NCBI GenBank assembly: GCA_900556795.1
Contig: USQD01000033.1
Location: 1 to 12,181 of the forward strand
Reading direction: 5' to 3'
Length of the DNA stretch: 12,181 bases
DNA from: an uncultured Prevotella sp.
GTDB lineage: Bacteria > Bacteroidota > Bacteroidia > Bacteroidales > Bacteroidaceae
How positions within the stretch are numbered: the first letter of the stretch is position 1; the number at the start of each line of letters is the position of its first letter. The notes under the pieces are model-generated. The model did not search any database, was not told the origin of the DNA, and saw only the letters and a list, made by a program, of their open reading frames with translations. Shown in pieces: positions 8,401 to 12,181 of the stretch. The position numbers and the translations under genes were made by a program.

Positions 8401-9053
8401 ATGAAGACCTGGTACACCGCAAGAGTTACATCACCGAGGGTGCTACCTGTCATTATACCTGGTATGTTCCGCAGAACCCGGAAGGGCTGTTTGAGGTAAT
8501 CAGAAACAGTAAACCGATGGATAAGCAGGAAAAGCAGATAGAAAAGATGGAAAGGAAGATGGAGAAAAAGGGCGAAACTCCTGTTCGCAACGAGAAGGTG
8601 ATAGCCCGACTGGACAAGATGTTTGATAACGGATGGTATTGGCATGGTAATGAACCTTGTCATCAGGTAGCCTATCTTTACGACGCTGCCGGGGCTCCGG
8701 AAAAAACGCAGGAGCGGGTGCATCATATTCTCCAGACCGAATATAATGATACGCCGGGCGGATTGTCGGGAAATGATGATGCAGGACAGATGTCGGCGTG
8801 GTATGTGTTCTCCTCTATCGGATTCTATCCTGTATGTCCGGGTACACCTTATTATTATATAGGTACTCCAAGCTTCGACAAGGTTACGCTGAATCTGGAA
8901 AACGGCAGGAAGTTCATTCTTTCTGCTGATCGCCAGCACATGGATGATTATCTCATCCAGTCGGTAACCCTCAATGGGAAGCCTTTGGCTGATTATCGCC
9001 TCTCTCATCAGCAGATATTGAGTGGTGGAGAATTGCATTTCCAGATGAAATAA
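5424..9053 (+). CDS. Histidine acid phosphatase-GH92 alpha-mannosidase fusion
   Basis: The 1209-residue exported protein has a signal peptide (residues 1-20, VLSLQA|QT). Residues about 25-425 are a branch-2 histidine phosphatase: ISHYGRHGSRW carries the phospho-accepting His72 with Arg71/Arg75, and the partner motif LRFGHDTAL gives His329-Asp330. Such domains remove phosphate from sugars or inositol phosphates. From about 441 (TMVGTAQANTQTAG) a full GH92 follows: WDIYRAELPLYSL, DDYAVAQ, Glu1005 in EGATCHYTW at the catalytic-acid position, GNEPCHQ around 1076-1081, and the base Asp pair D1118-D1119 in GNDDAG. A Lys/Glu-rich helical insert lies at about 1028-1055, and the usual PHD motif reads PQN. 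Both active sites look intact. ATG 5424 is chosen for the signal peptide, 28 bases after the previous stop. Dephosphorylation plus mannose removal on a phosphomannosylated glycan is inferred. Confidence 0.92.
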   Translation: MNRKVTLLYISLACVLSLQAQTRQQMGGVYYAYPEGPSAKTGTFGTATYVMSDSLNVPQGYAPFYISHYGRHGSRWMPKDDRYVWICKHFEDESNLTPLGLQVKGMLQRVWENARGNGGKLSKLGALQHQGIAHRMFERYPQIFAAGNAVKARSSVVDRCAKSMQAFISELHSLQPGLNLDVKTDSADMAWIAYVSPEVKALENRTHVQAQVSPRRFLLQLFKDVFKVDEPLKLMTEMHTVASSIQDVGLNFSSYPQDIEDGLNALFTDDEFRAIYEANNLRMAINNGTVATNEDIPARSAISLWQNIEAEADRALQSSKSSATLRFGHDTALYRLLSLLFDVNVPPAGAREEASLVVLGDETEKMDRVVPMAANLQMIFYKNAKDSVLVKFMLNERDIMLSPVGQVIYGTHYYSWNAWKQEMHERIHRLEHIRQLNAINTMVGTAQANTQTAGMFGKGSEEHGQTIPAVLVPNGQNFWTPQTQDTEQKCIAPYYYKDTHLQGFRCSHWLVGGCTQDYGSFTVAALGGKLRLQPEQRATAFSHEDEVSHPHYYAVRLKNEHLKAEMTALSHTSFLRVTPEQDELVHLVINPNSDEGQGYIEIDTINHIVYGYNPVHRIYQGWGKPAGFSGHFVLAYDEKDLVDYGIFEGDRKMVRGLKVQGKPRIGAWLTFRGRSGKAMEWMSGTSFTSRDNAVENLNAENYMYGGLDFNSMMEYAAGIWCDRLHTIDVESKDAGKVNQFYGALYRASFLPHEMSDVNGDYPEFSTGTVKMGNATLSSRGYAVPAYSYLRKYGDFSMWDIYRAELPLYSLITPKMSGEMMQSLVQMYKEGGWMPIFPCWNSYTAAMIGDHSGAALADAYVKGIRNFDAAKAYEGMRLNAFSTPYLAKDYRDGKGRRAIRSYMDNGYIPLEDMVEEAFHTNEQTSRTLEYAYDDYAVAQMAKALHDSCQDAALRQKYLEDYNDLMRRSENWRNVINPATGWADGRYESGKWENNEDLVHRKSYITEGATCHYTWYVPQNPEGLFEVIRNSKPMDKQEKQIEKMERKMEKKGETPVRNEKVIARLDKMFDNGWYWHGNEPCHQVAYLYDAAGAPEKTQERVHHILQTEYNDTPGGLSGNDDAGQMSAWYVFSSIGFYPVCPGTPYYYIGTPSFDKVTLNLENGRKFILSADRQHMDDYLIQSVTLNGKPLADYRLSHQQILSGGELHFQMK

Positions 9054-9102
9054 CCCATTCTGCCGGACCTATAATACTGAAATGATAAATGATAAGTAAC
9101 TT

Positions 9103-10131
9103 ATGGATGCAATAACTGGATTCGTTTATGGCATGAGCATGATGTTTTTTTCCATGATGGCATGGATGTTCTGGCGCAAGGGCAGTGACAGGCTCTTTCG
9201 CCTCATCATGATCTTGATGCTGATAGTAGATGCACAGTGCCTGAAGGATATTCTATCCTTCTATTTCACTGGCTTCGGCAATGAGGAAAACTGGTTCCTC
9301 ATATCAGCTGCCGATATGTTTATCATACCATTCTATAGCTTTGTGCTGATGGAATTGGTGAAGCCGGGATGGACTACCTGGCGTAAGGCGGTGATGCTGG
9401 AATTGCCGTTTGTGTTGCTTCCTGCCATTTATTGTGTGACGGGCAACAATATCTATTTCTACATCCTTACGGTGTGGGGAGCTGTTTATGGTCTTACCAC
9501 TTTCGTCGTGATGTTCTTCCTCATCAGACGCTACCATCGCCAGCTGAAGGAGCGGTTTTCTTATCAGGAGAACATCAATCTCAACTGGCTTCTGGCTATC
9601 CTGAGCAGTTGTTTCCTGATATTGATTATCTGGACGATGAGCTGCTTTGTCATCAATGTAGATTTTGATGATCTCTACATGGTGTTGTCTTTGGCTATAT
9701 GGATGTTTATATGCTATTTTGTCTATAGGCATGAGTCGGTTATTGATGAACTGACAGATTCTGATGCCGGACCTATTGGTGATGGCCTGGACGATGGAAC
9801 TGTGGCTCAAGGACTGGCGGCGACAGTGCGGCAGCTTTTTGAAGAGGAGAAGATATATCTCAATCCCAAGCTCAAGCTGTCGGATGTGGCGCGTATGGCA
9901 GGTACGAATCGTACTTATCTGAGCCGCTTCTTTAATGTGGAGAATGGGCAGACTTTCTATGATTTCGTGAATAATTATCGGGTGGAGCATGCTACCCAGC
10001 TGCTTCGCACATCTTCCTATACGGTGTTGGAAGTGGCTGAAAAGTCTGGATTCAATTCTGTTTCTACTTTTCGCAGGGCTTTTGTCGCTGCACACGAATG
10101 TTCGCCTAATGAATATCGTGCGCAAATGTAA
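9103..10131 (+). CDS. Membrane-anchored AraC-family transcriptional regulator
   Basis: The 342-residue protein has seven hydrophobic segments, at about 4-24, 31-51, 64-86, 96-113, 117-141, 160-184 and 191-208, then a linker and a C-terminal AraC DNA-binding domain (about 240-342). The first helix-turn-helix is LKLSDVARMAGTNRTYLSRF (about 257-276). The second ends in the family signature EVAEKSGFNSVSTFRRAF. Proteins of this layout are common in Bacteroidetes and are thought to sense a signal at the membrane and control nearby genes, though most are uncharacterised. It follows the phosphatase-GH92 gene by 49 bases, with no TAnnTTTG promoter or terminator in the gap, so co-transcription is likely. 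Control of the mannosidase operon or of the palindrome at 1443 is a reasonable guess and not shown. Confidence 0.88.
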   Translation: MDAITGFVYGMSMMFFSMMAWMFWRKGSDRLFRLIMILMLIVDAQCLKDILSFYFTGFGNEENWFLISAADMFIIPFYSFVLMELVKPGWTTWRKAVMLELPFVLLPAIYCVTGNNIYFYILTVWGAVYGLTTFVVMFFLIRRYHRQLKERFSYQENINLNWLLAILSSCFLILIIWTMSCFVINVDFDDLYMVLSLAIWMFICYFVYRHESVIDELTDSDAGPIGDGLDDGTVAQGLAATVRQLFEEEKIYLNPKLKLSDVARMAGTNRTYLSRFFNVENGQTFYDFVNNYRVEHATQLLRTSSYTVLEVAEKSGFNSVSTFRRAFVAAHECSPNEYRAQM

Positions 10132-10163
10132 GTATAAGCTAATCAGGAGAATTGATGCAATGG

Positions 10164-10199
10164 CTCTCCGGAATTTACGCAATGACTCTTTGGAGAGTC
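10164..10199 (+). other. Mutually exclusive small hairpins after the AraC gene
   Basis: GACTCT (10184-10189) pairs with AGAGTC (10194-10199) around a TTGG loop. CTCTCC (10164-10169) can instead pair with GGAGAG (10192-10197). The two hairpins cannot coexist. No T-run follows, so this is not a terminator. It may be chance or a weak 3' structure of the AraC transcript. Confidence 0.3.
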
Positions 10200-10274
10200 G
10201 GGATGTGGGGGAAGATTTTGTTCTTTTGAACCTATGTTTTTACCCAATGACACCCGAGGTTTCGGGAAAAGTTG

Positions 10275-10282
10275 TATCTTTG
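10275..10282 (+). promoter_or_regulatory. Possible -7 element (TATCTTTG) ahead of a short untranslated stretch
   Basis: TATCTTTG matches TAnnTTTG. No TTTG lies at the right distance upstream, and a small CCCGA-GGTT-TCGGG hairpin (10253-10266) occupies that area. If used, it would give an RNA of roughly 90-100 bases ending at the terminator near 10380, with no evident protein. Confidence 0.3.
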
Positions 10283-10341
10283 TGGCAGAATTTTCTAGAT
10301 TAGGTTTATTTATCATTTGCTTTTGATGGACACAAATCAAA

Positions 10342-10383
10342 AAAGGTTGGCTAACCCGAAGAGGGCAGGCCAACCTTTCTTTT
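10342..10383. terminator. Bidirectional intrinsic terminator between convergent genes
   Basis: AAAGGTTGGC (10342-10351) and GCCAACCTTT (10369-10378) form a perfect 10-bp stem with a 17-base loop. The plus strand continues TTTCTTTTG, and the minus strand gives a run of six T beyond the stem. It therefore serves both the AraC gene from the left and the Bax-inhibitor gene from the right. Its position about 50 bases past the minus-strand stop fits. Confidence 0.85.
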
Positions 10384-10432
10384 GTTTATGATGATCTTAA
10401 AACTCTTTTTTGCGTTTTAAGTGATGCTTCTC

Positions 10433-11188
10433 TTATTCCTTGTTGCTTCCGAAGATGCGCAGCAGGTAGAGGAAGAGGTTGATGAAGTCGAGATACAAAG
10501 TCAAGGCTCCGATGAGAGCCAACTTCTGAGCACCCTCGCTCATATCGTACTGTGTCTGGAGCATCATCTTGATCTTCTGGCTATCCCAGGCTGTCAGACC
10601 CACGAAGATGGCTACACCCGCATAGCTCAAGATGTATTCAAATCCAGAACTCTTCAGGAACATATTGACTACGGTAGCAATAATCAGACCAATCAGCGCC
10701 ATAAAGAGAATCTTGCCGAGAGAGGTGAGATCCTTCTTGGTGGTGTATCCGTAGAAGGCCATCGCTCCAAATGTACCGGCGGTGATGAAGAAGACTTTGG
10801 CAATGCTGGTCATTGTATATACTGCAAATACCGAAGATAGCATCGCTCCATTCAGTACTGAGTAGATGATGAAGAGCAGAGTGGCGGTACTCAGCGACAG
10901 ACGGTTCAAGGCTCCGGTGATGATGAATACCAAAGCGAGTTCTGCAATGATAAGACCGAAGAGCAAACCGCGGCTTGTCATCAGAGTCATCAACAGGGTA
11001 GGACTGCTGGCAACGCCGTAAGCAGTAACACCGGTAATGACGAGTGCCAATGTCATCCAAGTATAAACCTTGCGCATCAGTGCGGAGAATACACCGCTTA
11101 ATCCACGCTCTTTCTCGTTGACAGCGAAGCCGTTGCTTGACTGTCCGTTCTGACTATTTATCAGATTGTACATTTCTTTTTCTGTCAT
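10433..11188 (-). CDS. Bax inhibitor-1/YccA family inner-membrane protein
   Basis: The 251-residue protein has a soluble N-terminus of about 35 residues and then about seven membrane segments, as in the BI-1 (UPF0005) family. Recognisable family features are VYTWMTLALVITGVTAYG in the first membrane segment, the internal AFYGYTTKKDL, and the conserved C-terminal ending LYLDFINLFLYLLRIFG. Eukaryotic and some bacterial relatives act as pH-dependent calcium leak channels or bind membrane proteases; the function in Bacteroidetes is unknown. The frame is open upstream to 11236, but ATG at 11188 (MTEKEMYN) is chosen because the extra residues are polar and unlike the family, and the A/T-rich leader just before this ATG is typical. 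It is convergent with the AraC gene and appears unrelated to the glycan locus. Confidence 0.92.
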   Translation of the reverse strand: MTEKEMYNLINSQNGQSSNGFAVNEKERGLSGVFSALMRKVYTWMTLALVITGVTAYGVASSPTLLMTLMTSRGLLFGLIIAELALVFIITGALNRLSLSTATLLFIIYSVLNGAMLSSVFAVYTMTSIAKVFFITAGTFGAMAFYGYTTKKDLTSLGKILFMALIGLIIATVVNMFLKSSGFEYILSYAGVAIFVGLTAWDSQKIKMMLQTQYDMSEGAQKLALIGALTLYLDFINLFLYLLRIFGSNKE

Positions 11189-11264
11189 AATTCTAATTTC
11201 TAATTTAGTTGATCTTTTATTGTTTCTTGATGGCAAAGCTGATTATGCCACAATATAACGGGTG

Positions 11265-11272
11265 CAAAGATA
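11265..11272 (-). promoter_or_regulatory. Probable -7 element (TATCTTTG) for the Bax-inhibitor gene
   Basis: On the minus strand 11272-11265 reads TATCTTTG, a match to TAnnTTTG. It lies about 77 bases upstream of the chosen ATG, leaving a leader of about 70 bases. No good TTTG -33 box is visible, so strength is uncertain. Confidence 0.5.
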
Positions 11273-11352
11273 ATGCCATTTCTTGAATCTGCCATTATAT
11301 CTGCTCATTATTAACATTTATTCCGTTATTTTACGGAGCCTTATTCCTCTTA

Positions 11353-11413
11353 TTGCCTGGTTATGGCAAGATATTGCCCCTTGCCTGGGCAACTTTGTGC
11401 CATTGCCAGGCAA
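11353..11413. repeat. Repeated TTGCCTGG and inverted CCAGGCAA hairpin cluster
   Basis: TTGCCTGG occurs at 11353-11360 and 11381-11388, and its reverse complement CCAGGCAA at 11406-11413. The second and third copies form an 8-bp stem with a 17-base loop; the first could compete for the same partner. It lies in non-coding DNA upstream of the Bax-inhibitor promoter. No protein is recognisable in 11273-11511, and its open frames look accidental. Confidence 0.5.
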
Positions 11414-11511
11414 GAAACGATACGTCGGGAGAAAGGATTCCCCAGGACTGTCATTTCGATTCGACCACCCCTCTCGCCCAGTAATCATGGGGCGTTCTGC
11501 TCGTAAAAATA

Positions 11512-11864
11512 CTACTCTCTTTTTTACCCTTCACCCTTCACCTTTTCGCCTGCAACCCCGATAAACACTGGGGGTGCGGGAGGTGAAGGGTGGTCTCAGC
11601 CCTTCACCACCCTTCACCACCCTTCACCCTCAAATTGTTTTGAGAGAACACCTTTTATAGAAAATGGCTTGGTCATCATTGATGACCAGCTGTAGCCATC
11701 ATTGATGACCAGCTGCAGGCTTCAATGGTGACCGGCGCCGAAATAAGGTGAAGGGTGGGTGAAGGGTGGTGAAGGGTGAACTTAACCCTTCACCTCTCGC
11801 ACCCCCAGTGTTTATCGGGGTTGCAGGCGATTTGGTGAAGGGTGAAGGGTATTTTTGAGAGTAG
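11512..11864. repeat. 353-bp nested palindromic intergenic element
   Basis: Two 80-bp arms (11512-11591 and 11785-11864) are inverted copies. They start CTACTCTC / end GAGAGTAG and share a core around CAACCCCGATAAACACTGGG. They differ mainly in two short A/T tracts (TTTTTT versus AAAAAT, TTTT versus AAAT) and one G/A. Each arm is also its own hairpin: ACCCTTCACC at 11533-11542 pairs with GGTGAAGGGT at 11582-11591, and the same pair occurs at 11785-11794 and 11834-11843. Inside the arms, decamer tandem repeats (CCCTTCACCA, 11600-11628; its complement, about 11746-11778) extend the symmetry to about 120 bp per side. There is no open frame for a transposase and no clear target-site duplication. 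It may be a non-autonomous mobile or REP-like repeat. Confidence 0.85.
11671..11740. repeat. 23-bp tandem repeats in the loop of the palindromic element
   Basis: Two near-identical 23-bp units begin at 11674 and 11697 (CATCATTGATGACCAGCTG...), with a third decayed copy from about 11720 (TTCAATGGTGACCGG). The first unit contains a near-perfect palindrome, GGTCATCATTGATGACC (11671-11687). The repeats are directly adjacent without spacers, so this is not a CRISPR array. Confidence 0.7.
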
Positions 11865-12035
11865 CTTCCTATACTTTTGGTAGAAAAGCCCAGAATGCAT
11901 CTTCTTTTATGTGTGCTCGAACACAAACGTTCTTTCGTGCGTATATATATAATTAGGAGAAGAACGGATTTAAAGCGCGAAAAGTGTTTACGAGTGTTAA
12001 ATTCTAGAGAAAAATGCAACTTTCTTCTCGAAAAA

Positions 12036-12067
12036 TTTGGTGGAATGAAAAATAGTTAGTACTTTTG
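12036..12067 (+). promoter_or_regulatory. rRNA operon promoter (TTTG-N20-TAnnTTTG)
   Basis: TTTG at 12036-12039 is followed, after exactly 20 bases, by TACTTTTG at 12060-12067. This is the full -33/-7 arrangement of the Bacteroidetes primary sigma factor. An A-rich run just upstream (12009-12013 and 12031-12035) could act as an UP-like element. It is the best promoter in the window and leads into rRNA leader sequence. The 170 bases between it and the palindromic element show no gene. Confidence 0.8.
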
Positions 12068-12071
12068 CACT

Positions 12072-12181
12072 CGCTTTTGAGAAATCAAGCATTACTCAAA
12101 GCAATAAAGAAAGAGTTCTTTGAAAGATTTTACATAAACAGACAAGTAGTACAAGAAGCGGTTAACTTCTTAGAAATAAGA
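12072..12181 (+). other. Leader of a 16S-23S-5S rRNA operon (truncated by contig end)
   Basis: The stretch contains GTTCTTTGAAAG (12115-12126), which resembles the boxA antitermination signal found in Bacteroidetes rRNA leaders. The following ACATAAACAGACAAGTAGTA resembles, from memory, Prevotella-type sequence just before 16S. There is no open reading frame. The window ends before the 16S gene itself, so the rRNA identity rests on leader resemblance and the strong promoter. Confidence 0.72.

Noticed and set aside
6384..9038. Long open frame of 884 codons on the minus strand opposite the GH92 half of the fusion gene
   Set aside because: It mirrors the codon bias of the plus-strand gene, its translation is low in recognisable motifs and rich in Ile/Arg/His as expected of a shadow, and the plus strand encodes a clear protein family.
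10421..10840. Plus-strand open frame of 139 codons opposite the Bax-inhibitor gene
   Set aside because: It is antisense to a well-supported membrane protein and reads as acidic low-complexity sequence typical of a shadow.
11283..11564. Plus-strand open frame of 93 codons in the right intergenic region
   Set aside because: It runs through hairpins and the start of the inverted repeat, has no promoter or ribosome site, and resembles no known protein.
11526..11850. CRISPR-like array
   Set aside because: The repeats are 7-23 bp, contiguous and without unique spacers of constant length; no cas gene is present.
11512..11864. Insertion sequence
   Set aside because: Terminal inverted repeats exist but there is no transposase frame and no clear target duplication, so it is listed only as a repeat element.
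11699..12019. Minus-strand open frame of 106 codons across the palindromic element
   Set aside because: Its translation is mostly the decamer repeat read as protein plus rRNA-upstream DNA, with no domain signature.

Overview
This looks like a short-read assembly contig from a gut-type Bacteroidales, most likely a Prevotella/Segatella relative. The evidence is the gene content (SusC-type N-terminus, two GH92 proteins, DUF4468 protein, membrane-bound AraC regulator), TAnnTTTG promoter elements of the Bacteroidetes housekeeping sigma factor, A/T-rich start regions with few Shine-Dalgarno sites, and an rRNA leader resembling those of Prevotella. Genus assignment is inference. The first 27 bases are Illumina TruSeq adapter and not genome, so genomic DNA starts at 28, exactly on the start codon of the first gene.

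Layout. 28-1392 encodes a secreted GH28 polygalacturonase-like enzyme. 1443-1912 is a remnant of a susC/TonB-dependent receptor gene: a palindrome/promoter, signal peptide, carboxypeptidase-like regulatory domain and TonB-box region, then an abrupt end on an intrinsic terminator, with no barrel and no susD. 1945-2604 encodes a secreted DUF4468 protein. 2660-9053 is a probable two-gene operon for alpha-mannoside breakdown. Its first gene is a GH92 with an internal heptapeptide repeat and a C-terminal extension. Its second is a 1209-residue fusion of a histidine acid phosphatase (RHGxR...HD) to a complete GH92. A membrane-anchored AraC-type regulator (9103-10131) follows on the same strand. A bidirectional terminator separates it from a convergent Bax inhibitor-1 family membrane protein (10433-11188, minus strand).

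The right end (11189-12181) has no credible protein gene. It holds the promoter and leader of the Bax-inhibitor gene, a cluster of small hairpins, a 353-bp nested palindromic repeat element (two 80-bp inverted arms that are themselves hairpins), and a textbook TTTG-N20-TAnnTTTG promoter with the leader of an rRNA operon. The contig stops just before the expected 16S gene, as is common where multi-copy rRNA breaks an assembly.

Working idea. The core is a small glycan-use locus in which the phosphatase-GH92 fusion could remove phosphate from mannose caps and then cut mannose from the same glycan (phosphomannan or phosphorylated N-glycan), assisted by the second GH92 and perhaps controlled by the adjacent AraC regulator. 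The substrate is inferred, not shown. The receptor normally expected in such a locus is present only as a stub.
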